This document shows, one piece after another, positions 34,290 to 45,337 of a DNA stretch of 64,000 nucleotides (the first letter of the stretch is position 1; each line of letters begins with the position of its first letter). The notes under the pieces were generated by a model. That model saw only the letters and a program-made list of their open reading frames with translations. It was not told the DNA's origin and did no database searches. The stretch covers positions 72,770,756-72,834,755 of the forward strand of contig CM060731.1 in the NCBI GenBank assembly GCA_030704615.1, written 5' to 3'. A program made the position numbers and the translations under genes. This stretch comes from Takakia lepidozioides. Lineage: Eukaryota; Streptophyta; Takakiopsida; Takakiales; Takakiaceae.

Positions 34290-35607
34290 GCGTTGCTCAG
34301 CCATAGCCAAGCTGATAATCCAGGTCAAGCAATTGAGATCCATTGCTTGCCCCAACACCTGACGACGTGATGCCTCAGAAAGAGACGACAAGCATCCCAC
34401 AGGAGACCAGGTCCACTATCCCGGAAAGCATGCAATCCTGGGAAGCTGAGCAGTGTAGATAATGCTGCTTGTGGTTGACCTACCCTGTTGACCACTGCCA
34501 AAGGCGAACGGTCATCGTGTCTCACACGCTGAGACTGCCTCCCTGTGTCCAAAATGCTATCCACTATGAGGTGTGCTGGCTGCTGCACCCCATCAAATGC
34601 ACGCTTGAGCAGTGTGGGTGGCATAAACTAGTCCATCATAGCCGTGGACGATGAGCCCGTGACCCCACTGTAGCTGCATCTAGCAACATTGCTGACCCAA
34701 GCCACGACCGGACTTGATGCACACTGGCCATCACCCTAGCCCGAGAATCGCCCATCAGTGGCATATTCTCCAAGATGTATGCTGGGGATACAGCTTGATG
34801 AAGCTGCAAGTGGCGCAAAACCCGCACCATCTCCCAAAACAGACCCGACCTCGAGTCTCGCAATCCATTGCCGGCTGATGAATGCCCTTGGCAGGGCCAA
34901 TCTGCCACTACCAGATCAATGGAGCCAACCCGTTCCAAATCCTGCGCCCCCAGCAACGAAATATCTGCTGGCAAGACCTGCTGATATCCACGAACTGCAG
35001 ACACTGGCAACAACTCAGGGTATTGCTGCACCAACTGAGCAACATGGCAAAGTGAAACACGTCGTGCAGTTTCATCCCTCTCCACATACAGGTAACACCG
35101 AACTCGTACACCTGCCTGTAACACAACAGCCAATCCGGTGCTGATCCCGCCAAACAAGTCCAGAAGACAAATGCCTTCATCCAGATACTGCCACACAATA
35201 GGTGTGGTATCCAATGGTGACAATTGAGGTGGTCCTGGTGCAATCCCCGCACTCTCCTCCTCTCCTGATGGTACAAAAGCCTCCACCCAGACTTGTTGCA
35301 CCCGTCGATCAGCAACCCGCTGCAAATCCTTGTTCTTGCCCCACAATGGAGTCTGAGCAACCATGACAGACAACTCCGCCATACCATATATGTCATCCTG
35401 CTCTCCCGGAGGTGACACATCCTCTGAATGAGTGTTGCCCTCTAGCAACTTTGCAGGCCAAGTCACTACAGCTGTGAATGCTGCTAGTGTCGGCATCTTG
35501 CCCCGCTGGGCAACTGCAACTCCTCCTATGAACGTCACAGGGAGCTGCACAACTCCAGGTGTCACCATGGCGCGCTCAATGGCTGGCCTAGCTGGCAGCT
35601 CCATCAA
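34290..35607 (-). pseudogene. C5 cytosine DNA methyltransferase domain inside a Ty3/gypsy element
   Basis: ORF 35607-34636 (323 aa) carries the DNA methyltransferase motifs in order. Motif I 'LLDLFGGISTGLA' (residues ~148-160, SAM binding) is followed by the motif II acidic 'YVERDE' (~184-189). Motif IV 'DWPCQGHS' has the catalytic Cys239 (codon at 34893-34891) and 'SGLFWEMVRVL' after it. Motif VI 'ILENMP' (Glu280, Asn281) and motif VIII 'RAHRPR' (~317-322) follow. TGA at 34638-34636 stands where a Trp is expected; a frameshift follows. 34624-34325 continues 'PPTLLKRAFDGV', 'PLAVVNRVGQPQ' and 'FPGLHAFRDSGPG'. A third frame holds a motif X-like 'RRQVLGQAMDLN'. Such enzymes transfer methyl from S-adenosylmethionine to cytosine. 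Motif order and 'GLFxE' resemble DNMT3/DRM-type enzymes. It lies between gag and RT in the same orientation, so it is element cargo. This copy is inactivated. Confidence 0.88.
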
Positions 35608-35619
35608 CCTGGCAGCTGC

Positions 35620-36250
35620 AGCTTACCATGGCGGCGCCGTGGCAGTCTTGACCCTCAAATCCGAGGATCCCTCCGGCACTACACCTCCCACTATCTCCGC
35701 AGAAGATGAAGTAACCTCCCCACTCTCACAGAGTGTAGCTGCCAGCCTAAACACCTCAGCTGGTCTTACCCCCGGCGTCACAATCATGGTAGCCGAGAAC
35801 AATGGAGCCTGGCACACAGATGTGGCCGCTCCCAGCAGTACACTAGTTGCCGTAGCCTTGGCAACACTAGGTAACGGTGCTACCCATGTAGCTCTCCCCA
35901 ATGACATAGTAACCTCCGCCTCGGTAACAGTCGGGCGAGAACTAGGTGCCATGGATGGCGTCGACACTGTCTCCGCCAATGTGAATGACTGAGGAAGCCT
36001 AGCCTGACGGCTTGCCTCCCCACGCTGTGGATCCAACTCCACTTTTGCACCTCGTGGCTCAGGAACTCGTGCTGCTCCTCGAGTCACGGCTACAGCAGAC
36101 TCCACCTGCACTAGTGGTAGTGCTGCTCCGCACATGAATCCCATACCTCCCATATCTCCTCCCTCAAGAGCAGGAGGTGGACCATCCGGCCTTGGAGCCG
36201 GTACCACCTGAGTTGTAGCCATGGCAGCGAGCCTCTGCTCTAGCTGCTAA
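35620..36250 (-). pseudogene. Gag-methyltransferase linker (Element 2)
   Basis: About 200 residues in the same frame as gag and the methyltransferase, starting 'MATTQVVPAPRP' at 36222. The composition is Pro/Ala/Ser-rich and no domain is seen; a DTG/DSG retropepsin motif could not be found here. In-frame TAG stops bound it near 36246 and 35620. Confidence 0.55.
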
Positions 36251-37596
36251 AGCCGGTTGGCCATGCCTTGGTCAACACCCTGACCTCCACGTCCTTGGCC
36301 ATGTTGAGCTTGCCCTTGGCCTGCACCTCGTGCCTGGCCACCTTGTCCTCTCTGGGCTGCTCCACCTCGCCCCCGGCCACCATTGTTCCCATGGAACTGG
36401 CCTGGGCGCAACTCAGGGCGCAAACCATAACACTGGGCCTCTCCATGCCCGTGCTTGCCACAATGCCCACACTACAACTGTGCAGGCTGTGCATGTGCCG
36501 GCCCTTTGCCTCCCTCTGGGCAATCCTTCTTGACATGGGGTCCTCCACATGTCCAGCACACCACATCCGCCCGTTGTTGGCCAGCAAATGAAGGGAGAGA
36601 CCCCTGCATCTGAGGTCCTCTCTGCCCTTCCATGAGCTTCACCTGAGCCCCCTTGTTGCCTTGAGCATGTTGAGGTAGTGGTTGGCTAGGAGCACCACTA
36701 CCCCGTGGTGTCTCCTTAGCAAATCCCACCATGACCACTCGTTCCTCCACCATGTTGAGCTCTATCCGCTCTGCCAGCAAAGACACATTTGCTAAGGTGG
36801 GTTGGGCCGCTTGTAGGAGAGTTGCATCCCGCACCCTTCTCCTCAACTCCTTGTCCAATATCCCATACCAGAATTGGACTGCCTGAGCTTCCGTAACCCC
36901 TTAGGTTACATTTATCAAGCGCCTCATGCGAGTGAAAGCCTCCCTCAAGCTCTCAGTAGGCTTCCATTGGAACTCTTGCAAGCTCCACAACTTCTCTGTG
37001 ATCACCCCTTGGTAGTTCCCTCTTAACTCTTCGAAGAACTCCACGACAGGGTTGAAGGCAGGCACCACCACTGGTGCTGGTGAAGCAGTAGCTTGGGTGG
37101 ACGTCGTAGCTACGGTATCACCAGTTCTACTAGTCCCACTGCTGCTTGCTGAAGTTGTCGGTGCAGCGGCAGGTGTAGCCACTGCCCTCGTGGCTCTAGT
37201 GCCCCTAGTGATGGAGACATAGTCGGGTGACCAGTACATCCTCCACTCCTCGATCTCAACCTCATGCCCCCGCCATAACTCATGGTAATCATCCATAGGT
37301 GGCCCCTCAAGGTGCTGAAACAGCCCCTTCCATGCCATGAAAGGCGTAAATAGTTGTGGATTGCACATTTGCTGCAAATCACACCAACTATCAAACTCTT
37401 GGATAAAATCATCCAACTCGATGGTGCCCACCGCCCCAGAGTACCTTTGTGGCCCCTTGGTAGCTCCATACATCTCCTCCATTGTGTCCCACAACAATGG
37501 CAAGGAAACAACTTGCACCGCCGGTGTGAGTCCTCGTGATTCACATGGCCACTCATGACAGTTTAGCCATTTCTCCAAGGGGTTTAGCCACGCCAA
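36250..37596 (-). pseudogene. Ty3/gypsy gag of the methyltransferase element (Element 2)
   Basis: One frame runs from 37596 to 36250, broken by TAA 36903-36901 and a TAG at 36474-36472. The capsid-like part has 'FIQEFDSWCDLQ', 'PFMAWKGLFQHLEG' and 'LQEFQWKPTESLREAFTRMRRL'. After the first stop come 'WYGILDKELRRRVRDATLL' and two zinc knuckles: 'CWTCGGPHVKKDC' (one residue short of the standard CX2CX4HX4C) and, after the second stop, a standard 'CGHCGKHGHGEAQC'. A Gly/Arg/Gln-rich tail follows. All interruptions are single stops in a conserved frame, so the insertion is not very old. Confidence 0.85.
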
Positions 37597-37599
37597 GCT

Positions 37600-38500
37600 A
37601 GGGTTTGTGTCTCTTGGACTCTAGGCTTCTTTGCACCGAGCTATGGCGGCTGTGAAGAAATCAGCAAGGTATTCTGGCTTTTTCGGCTCCCACACACCAC
37701 CAATAGTAGCCCTAAGCCATGAGGAAAATGGTTGCCACAAACCAAGCCTTCTTTCTCACTTAGACTCCCCAAACACACCACTAAACTCAATGGCAAACAA
37801 CCAAGCCTTGCTGGTTTCCAGTCCTTGTGAGCACTCATTCAAGCGCTTCCTTGGCCATAGCATCTGTCTTAGAGCCTATTCCAGCCCCCTAAACCTGCCA
37901 CTTCAAGAGCTACGCTCTATCTAGGCTTCAGGTTGAAACCCCAACTCAAAACACGCTCTACAAGTGTCGGACTGTCACATAAGAGCAGATCAGCCCCTTA
38001 CTTCTTTTCTTGCACTCCCAAACCTGAAAGTACAAGCCTTCAACAGGCTGAAAGCATGCTCCACACATGCATTGCCCTCACATAAGGGAAGTCAGCCCTT
38101 CCCTCTTCCTTGCTTGCCCTCCAAGCTTGAAGATGGAAGCTTCAATGGGCTGTATGCAAGCTCCACACATTCATCCTCTTCACACAAGAGGTAATATCAG
38201 CCCCCTATCTTGGCTCATTGGCTCCTTGATGCTCTTTAAGACAAGACTAAGCACTCCACAACCTTTGCCAAGCTCCTGAAACCCTAAGGCTTACATTTCC
38301 AGCCATAAGACACTCCTCTTGTGGTGCAAGACTCTTCTTCCAAGCTCTGAAACCCTAGGTGCACATTCCATGGCCTTGCGCACCTCTTAGCTCCTGTTCC
38401 AGCCCTGCTCTTGCCATGACAAGAGCCCTCTCAATGCTGAAGCTCGAGATTGAAACCCAATCTCAACATACTCCACAAAGTGCACTGATTTGCCCAGTTG
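37600..38500 (-). mobile_element. Probable 5' leader/LTR of Element 2 with three ~102-bp repeats
   Basis: This non-coding stretch precedes gag of Element 2. Three imperfect units begin near 37956 (CTCTACAAGTG), 38059 (CTCCACACATG) and 38161 (CTCCACACATT). Each contains '(C/G)TCACATAAG' or a similar small hairpin and 'ATCAGCCC' or 'GTCAGCCC'. The second LTR is gone, so LTR borders cannot be fixed. Confidence 0.5.
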
Positions 38501-38846
38501 ACGTTCACGAAAAAAAATGGGAGGATGCAATAAATTACACCATGATGTGAGGTCAGATATGTAAAACTTTTTGCAGAAAATGGTTGTCATATCAGATGAC
38601 ATACAAAACCAAACATAGAACAATCATGGCATGTGATAAAGAGGATGATATGAAAGAATGTGTCCGCATACATTGATGATAAACATTCATATTTGATTAG
38701 AGATTGCAACTTTGGCGTTGCAGTCAGACCTAATGTAACGTCAACTGTACATCTGTTGGACTTAATGTTATCCAACGGCTCGAAGCCATACAACGGCTTA
38801 CACTAACCCATTAATATTACAGAGCCTCCTCCCAAACGGCTCGCAG

Positions 38847-40374
38847 TCAAGGCATGTGTTCGAAGATGCCTCCGGTTACCACAACCACTTGCAACGGTCT
38901 CCGCATTAGATGAAACGGAAATACTTTCGGAGAACTCGAACCTAGTAGTAACATTATCATTCGAAATGTTACTTGGAACTCTACTTGTTGAATCTCTTGC
39001 CCTTGAAGCCTACCGGGAAGCCCGCCATTCTTGCCAATCACGAAGCTCTTCTTCTTTTTTTCGAATTCGCTCCTTGAATGTGACTGGGCAAAACAATTTT
39101 CACATGACAAATGTCAGCTGAAATGTGGAACATTTGTAGAAAAAAATGATAAAGTAAAAGTGCAAGTGGAAGACACTTTCAAGATCAAATTCTCCATAAA
39201 CAACAAACAGTGGGATAAGTACATACCAAGGTAATCAGGTTCCTTTTGTTGTGGGATCCAAACACGAGGATCAACATATCTTCCATACCAAGCCCAATAG
39301 GCATGGTCATGACCAATAGGCTTACGAGAACACTTGGCAGGGTTCTCGCTGATGTAATCTATGACTGTTGAAGCTGCAGTCATTTTCAATATATATGGCC
39401 ACACAGCTTTTGTCATATCATCTTGGTCAACCAATCCCTTTGGTGATGGCTTGTATGAAATAGGGAAGAATCCAGTATTTGGTGGGTTTCGGAGGCCCTT
39501 TGATGGCTCATCATCACCAAGGAGTATTTGTCCCTGCGTTGCAAAGGGTGTACCAGGGTACTTGGCAACAACAGTGCGAATATCTTTAACAAGATATTTC
39601 ATCCCAGGCATGATATAACCAGTAGTGTCTTTGCAATCCTCAGCTGACCAGATGAAGCAAAACTTCTTCGCAATTTTCGTAGGAACTAAGCACTTGAGCA
39701 TCCTACAAAGAACATGTCTTTCAGCACATGACTAGATCACCACGTGAAAATGCATGAACGCAAGGTTGAGAAACTCCAAGACTCCGGGCCGGGGAACCAC
39801 AAAAGGTCTTTCGGGAACATGAACTGTAACTTTCCTGAAACAAAATCTCTCCTTAAACAATTCACCGCCGGTTGTAGGTGGCCGGTAGCAAAGGAGACCA
39901 TTGACACTCAATATTAAGAGCATCCGTTTCCTCTTCCCCGATGTTGCAAATGAAGGTTGATGGACGATACCAACCTGCGCAATTTAAGTGTTCTTGCCGT
40001 CAGAAACAACACAATGTAGTGTTTCTTAGTTTCAGAGTGACCTCTACGTTTTCGGAGACATAAGTGTCCCGACAATGGACTACTGTAAATGACCAAGAGT
40101 AGACCATATATCGAAGAGTTCGAGATCACAAAAAGATGAACGTTGGCTGTCAAGTGGAGGTTAGTGGACGCACCTTGTCGGGAGGCGCATTCAAGAAGTT
40201 ATGCGGCTCCATACTCGCTTGTATAGAAATTACGGAGTTAGTTTGGGACAGAAAAAAAAACTGTAAATGAAAGTGGAGAAATTGTTTTGAAATGTACCAT
40301 TGAAGCCTTATTGGAATGTCTTGCAGAAGAACAGTGGATTCCCGCGGGCTTGGATTGACGAGGCGCCACAACAT
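38847..40374 (-). pseudogene. FCP1-homology (HAD-type) phosphatase-like gene with premature stop
   Basis: Minus-strand exons: 40217-40174 (ATG at 40212, 'MEPHNFLNAPPDK'), joined in phase to 39974-39227 with GT/AG borders. The large exon reads as an FCP1/NLI-interacting-factor domain: 'MLLILSVNGLLCYR', 'PFVVPRPGVLEFLN', 'KKFCFIWSAEDC', 'ILLGDDEPSKGLRNPPNT', 'YISENPAK'. In active relatives the first block is DxDxT/V or 'LDxNGLL'; here the first Asp is Ser (LILSVNG), so phosphatase activity is doubtful. TAG at 39734-39732 replaces the Trp of 'VVIWS', in frame, truncating the protein halfway. An upstream exon (40374-40293, 'MLWRLVNPSPRES', donor TG|GTACAT) and a last exon in 39110-38847 are possible but unproven. 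Either a recent pseudogene or, if the stop is a sequencing error, a catalytically altered family member. Confidence 0.75.
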
Positions 40375-41164
40375 CCGAGGGAGTCCTCATGTGTTTGGAG
40401 TCCGTTTTTTTTTTTTGTCAGTCTTTTGTCATTTGGAATGATTCCCTGCAAAGGAAGGAAATGGCTCGGGGGCTGTTTTTCGCCTCTTTGGTGCAGAACA
40501 TTGTGCGAGCAGTTCAGGGTCACGCTGTGTCGATGTTGGAGATATTTTGTCATTGAACGAGGAGAGAAGTGGAGGGGCAACAACAGGCAAGCACAGAAAA
40601 TTGTCCCTTGAGCACTCGACATCTTGGATGGAATGAAAACGCAACGAAAGAATAATTTACCTCGGAACTGCATTCCAATGCAGATGTCGTTTGACAGGAA
40701 GGTCATAATCTGCAGATTTTCTTACCTGGAGCGACAGATGAATATCGCCGCGACGGAAAGCCGTCACGGGCGGCGACGTGTTTTTTTTATTTGTGGGGCC
40801 AGGGGTCGCAAGCAGCGATGGCCCGCCGTCGCAAACACCATTTTTACATTTCAAAAAAAGGGCGGGGTGCAGGCGTGTGACGGCTGGGCATCGCACGTAG
40901 GGGCCGTGCCTTTTTTTTTTCCTAAGTTCTTGAAGCACCTCCTTCCCCTCCCGTTTTCGTTTGTTCTTTGGGAGAGAGAGTTCAGAGAGTGGGGTTTAGG
41001 GTGGAGGAGAAACGCATTTGCTGTCCCAAGGAGTTTGCCCCAACGCCCTTCCAACGCCCACGGTAAGCACCGCCTTCTCCCTCACCTTTTCTCTTGCTCT
41101 CTTGCCCTAAGCACGGGCTGAATTCTCTCTCCCCTGTGTGGTAGAAACGCCGCGCAGAGGCGGG

Positions 41165-41215
41165 ATCTAAACGAAACAAAACAAAACAAAAAAAGGTGGG
41201 GGGGGGGGAGTGACT
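41165..41215. repeat. (AAAAC)n and poly-G simple repeats
   Basis: AAACAAAACAAAACAAAAAAA followed by an 11-base G run marks the end of the LINE fragment next to it. Confidence 0.8.
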
Positions 41216-41823
41216 GAGCAGAAGGGGTTGGGCTTTTGGCTCAGCCTCAAGACTTTCAAAGTTGGTAAACAGAGGTACAGGCACAATTCCCTTGATAGAT
41301 TTGAAGAGACCGTCTCTTTGATGAGAGAACCCCGGACATCAGAAAATGAATACTGTCTTCAGGTTGCCCACACAACGGGCAATTGCACTCTCCCTTTCCT
41401 CTCTGCTTCTATTTACTGTTCAAAGGTAGGCTTCATGCCCTGAGTTTAAATTTCAGTCTGGTGCCAAGAGTGGGATAGACCCTTGAGCACATCCATGATG
41501 TCCTCCCCCATGTCACAGACTGGAAACAGGTTCGGGGAAGTTTTCTTCCTAACTTCATTTTCATCAGACAATTTTCTGGTAATAGACATGGTTTTGGACA
41601 CTACACTCTCTAAGTCAGATTTATCCAACAAGGTTAAGACTTGCGGGGCCAGATTCAGATCCTTGAGAATCTCTTCTACTCTCTTCTGCCAGGGCTTAGC
41701 CTGTTTGACAGGGCGGTCCTATTTCCAAGATATAGAGTAGATTAACTTAGGTCATCTGGTGTTGGACATATGTTGTAGCTGAACCCACCATCTGACCTTT
41801 AATTTATCTCGTCGGGAGCTTAA
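41215..41823 (-). mobile_element. 5'-truncated LINE fragment (copy B)
   Basis: The minus strand matches the 3' part of the LINE at 53-56 kb: 'VRWWVQLQHMSNTR', 'ISWK', 'DRPVKQAKPWQKRV', 'LDKSDLESVVSKTMS', 'FPVCDMGEDIMDVL', and the segment around 'LPTLKVLRLSQKP'. Similarity starts abruptly at 41823 (TAAGCTCCC). Copy B covers only the region downstream of RT. Stops and frameshifts show it is dead. Confidence 0.85.
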
Positions 41824-42284
41824 AAGAGAGCAGCACAGAAGAGAGGGAAGATACTCATGTCATGTCAAGACATGGACAAGACCCACTAGGGTCATTGTCA
41901 ATTAAAGACATAAACAGCCCATGACAGGGCACCATCTAACACTTCCATTCTTGTCATAGCATACCAAATGACAACACCCATTCAGTCATGATAAAACAGG
42001 GTGGGGGGGCGGGGTCTATTCATGTTCAGATTCCTGACATGTACCCAAGTGACCCTCTTGCACAATAAAGGTTAAATTGCAGCCTCAAATTATAACACAA
42101 GCATCTTGATGGACCGGCGGGGAAATAATAAAAACCCCAAGGGGGTCATCATAAAGCAATGAAATAGCTAGTGAAAATGGGGACGAAATAGATTATAATT
42201 TAATTTTTGTTTTTGGCGCTTGTCACATCACATTGTGTTTAAGGATAATTTGAGGCTAAATCTATTTACTGTGTGCTTGAGGCA

Positions 42285-42425
42285 GCCCAGTGGCTGTGTG
42301 GTTGTTCCGCACAAGGGTGATCGTGGGTTCAATCCTTCCTTCGACTTGTGATGGCTTTGCATTGAGAAGTAGGCTCTGTAAATCTGGTGGACATTAAACA
42401 AACTTTAAACTTAAATATTGTTGTT
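42285..42425 (+). mobile_element. tRNA-derived SINE, family 2
   Basis: Box A-like 'TGGCTGTGTGGT' (42291-42302) and canonical box B 'GGGTTCAATCC' (42325-42335) are spaced as in a tRNA. A short body follows that does not match family 1, with an A-rich end 'ACATTAAACAAACTTTAAAC'. It is therefore a second SINE family. Confidence 0.7.
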
Positions 42426-42429
42426 CATA

Positions 42430-43500
42430 TCACATGCCATATGTATATAACCACGTTTCATACATCCCCCCCTCCCCCCTTAGTATGTGTGGAATGTTAA
42501 TTCTATATTATGCATAATTATAAACTCAAAATTCATCCCTCTTCATCTACTTAGTTGTTATTTTGTAATATGTAGTTTTTTTCTCAAAAATTATTACCCA
42601 TTCAAATTTCCTCCAAGAAAAAGATCATTTGTGTCTCAATGAGACTTGAGCAACAAGAAGAACAATCAAGCAATATCTATGAATGAGCATTCAAATAAAA
42701 ATGATGATGAACTTCGCTCTGCAAGCAATTCCATGCAGAACTGACCGACGGAACTAAAGAAGGGAATTCAGCCAGTAGTTTTAGAGCGCCACATTATGTG
42801 GTGGACTCTTAGCAATGGGATAAAACGTTCATACTATTTAGAGTCTACTGTCAATCTTTGAAAAATCATAAAACGAAGCTCTACATGATTGTACTACTTG
42901 TTTGCTATCTATGCAACAGCGTAATTTCCTTGGTGAATTTTGGCCAAAAGGCTCCTCTTTTTTGGGGGCTACTACCTTACTAAAGGAAAATGAAGGCATT
43001 TTTGTTCAATTTTGTGCCAAAATGGGAGAGATACACGGGATGTTGTCAGAAAATCCGTGTATGACTGCAATTAGACTACATACGTGGTCGCTTGTGCTAC
43101 TTTTGAAAAATGGGAAAAAAAATATTATTGTGCAAACACGACATTACGCCGTGAGCCTATCTGCTACGACTTAGGTGATTATGTCAAACAACTCCCACAA
43201 AGGCAACAATGTGCAACTGGAGCAAGTGATGCAAATTGGCACCAAGACTCTACGCTATGTAAATCATATGGAGGTGGAAATATTAATGGGATCTCATCCG
43301 ATATACAAAGCGAAATCATCCGAGGTTGTGCTTCTCTCTACCATCTTACCTAAGCATGTGCGCGCGTTTTTCTGTGACAAAGAGTATTTGGGGCTAATTG
43401 CAATTGCGTCGTTCTGTGACAAAATCTTTCGAATTCGTCAAGGAATCGAGGATGTTACCAAAGAAGTTTAGCATGCACATAATCTGAGGTTCTCTACAAG
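42430..43500. other. AT-rich stretch with unassigned short ORFs
   Basis: ORFs 42902-43174 (90 aa) and 43175-43471 (98 aa, 'SEVVLLSTILPKHVRAFFCD') have no recognised domains. The first and second overlap a word repeated at 43547 and 43956, so they probably belong to an unidentified repeat. Confidence 0.3.
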
Positions 43501-44230
43501 TTATTTGATGTATCTAGATGTCAACGTTGTCTCCTGACAGTGGATGTCTGCTAACTACGACTTAGGTGATTATGTCAAACAACTCCCACAAAGGCAACGA
43601 CGTGCAACTGGAGTGCAACGATGTGCAATTATATTGTATTCATGATTTGATTTGATGATTTGTTGATTTGAAGTTTGATTTGATGTTGATTTTGAAATAA
43701 GGCCAAAGCTTTATACACCGAGATATCTCCAATAAGAATGATCTGCTTCAGTTCCTTCATCTGGGTGATAATATCAGTCTCTACTTCTACTTATTGTGCA
43801 TCTTCATCAATTATTACGCAATTAAAAGCTTCAACGATCGTTGACCTTCTATGGAGACAGTGCAAAAAAACAATGCAAGCATCCTCCATGCATTCCATCT
43901 CCAACCATTCCAGTGATGTATCTAGATGTCAACGTTATCTCTTGACAGTGGATGTCTGCTACGACTTGGGTGATTATGTAACAACTCCCACAAAAGCAAC
44001 GACGTGCAACGATGTGCAATTATATTTGCTGTCTGGGTGATAATATCTGTTATTTACTATCTGCTATTTGCATCTAGGTGATAATATCAGTCTCTACTTC
44101 TACTTGTTGTGTATCTTCATCAATTATTACGCAATTAAAAGCTTCAAGGATCGTTGGCCTTCTATGGAGACAGTGCAAAAAAACAATGCAAACATTCTCC
44201 ATGCATTTCATCTCCAACCAATGTATCTGT
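43161..44230. repeat. Block of diverged direct repeats
   Basis: CTGCTACGACTTAGGTGATTA and the following ~45 bases recur at 43161, 43547 and 43956. A longer unit (GGTGATAATATCAGTCTCTA ... CAATTATTACGCAATTAAAAG ... GGAGACAGTGCAAAAAAACA) occurs at 43764-43910 and again at 44078-44224. Copies are 85-95% alike by eye and share orientation. Not recognisably coding. Confidence 0.85.
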
Positions 44231-44352
44231 CAATTCATAAAACAACTCAGTGCCAAAACTTCCTAGTTTTCCAAATCCATTTTCGTTGTTATATCACGGG
44301 GAAAGCTTGCAGCGTCTTTACATTCCAGAGTCTGTTGAGGAAATAAATTTAT

Positions 44353-44833
44353 TCCATTCTTAAACCATATGCTTAGTGACAACATGTGCAATGTGCATGC
44401 AAAATTTGGCAGTGAACAGACATCATTTGCACCCAAAACCATATTTTTTTCCCTCATTTGCACTCCAAGGTTGAGTTCTCTTCAAGTTCATGCATTGTTG
44501 ATGAGCATATTTCTTAATGTTGCTTATCTTTTGAGACTTTACATATGTGATTTGGACATACTTAAGCGCGTGTGGACCAAATATGAGCTTGAACCAAGTT
44601 CATTCAATGGGTCATTCAAGTATTGAACACATCTACGTGTTTTAGAGACGAAAAATTGCATTTCGTTTGCACGTGATTTTATTTTTATTCCGTTCTTAAA
44701 CCATATGCTTAATGACAGCATATGCAATGTGCGTGAAAAATTTGAGAGTGAATAAAAATCATTTGGCTCCAAAACCGTATTTTCTTCCCTCATTTGCACT
44801 CCAAAGTTGAGTTTTCAACTTCATGCATTATTC
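44353..44833. repeat. Direct repeat pair, ~340 bp apart
   Basis: TTCTTAAACCATATGCTTA through 'CCCTCATTTGCACTCCAA' and 'TTCATGCATT' occurs at 44353-44500 and, diverged, at 44692-44833. Together with the block just upstream this looks like a locally multiplied element. Confidence 0.8.
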
Positions 44834-44984
44834 ATAGAGAATTCTACAATAGTGAATGAAGAAAACATTTTTTTTTAAAAATTTGTTTTTGGTCCAATAT
44901 TTTGCACGGATGTAGTGGTGCAAGGGTTGAATTCATAGAACAAAACACAACCAAAAAATAATTATTACTTAGCAGCAATCAATC

Positions 44985-45245
44985 CTAGACCCCCAGGCAA
45001 GAGGGCACTTGCGACGCCCCAGCAGGCATGCGACTGCGGGGAATCGCGACCTCGCCATTATGGCATTTCGGCGACCTCTGGACGTCGTAAACCCCAGCGC
45101 GACCTGACTTGGCCCTCCCCACGCGCCTAAGTGTGAGGGGGTGTTGTTGCGATTCTCGGCAGTCGCAGCCTTGCGGGAGCGTCGTAGAGTGCGACGAACA
45201 CAGCCGAATCCTCATGTATATCTCGGGTACCACCTGACTCATCAC
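44985..45245. other. GC-rich island
   Basis: A sharply GC- and CpG-rich segment (several GCGAC/GTCGC words) between AT-rich flanks. No gene recognised; possibly a transposon piece or a former promoter. Confidence 0.3.
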
Positions 45246-45337
45246 TAGCCTCAGGGTCCTTACAGCTTTTTGCTTTCGAACCCTCTATTCCCCAAGGCCC
45301 CCACCCCTAGTACTACTCTCCTTTCTTCTCTTGTCAA

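Noticed and set aside
33553-36591. Plus-strand ORFs over Element 2, including a 186-residue one at 35432-35992
   Set aside because: They are shadows of the minus-strand gag/methyltransferase/RT frames, which carry the recognisable motifs.
6720-41200. CRISPR arrays, operons, ribosome-binding sites or rRNA/tRNA genes
   Set aside because: None seen. Tandem repeats lack spacer structure, and the tRNA-like boxes belong to SINEs without a foldable full tRNA. The genome is eukaryotic.
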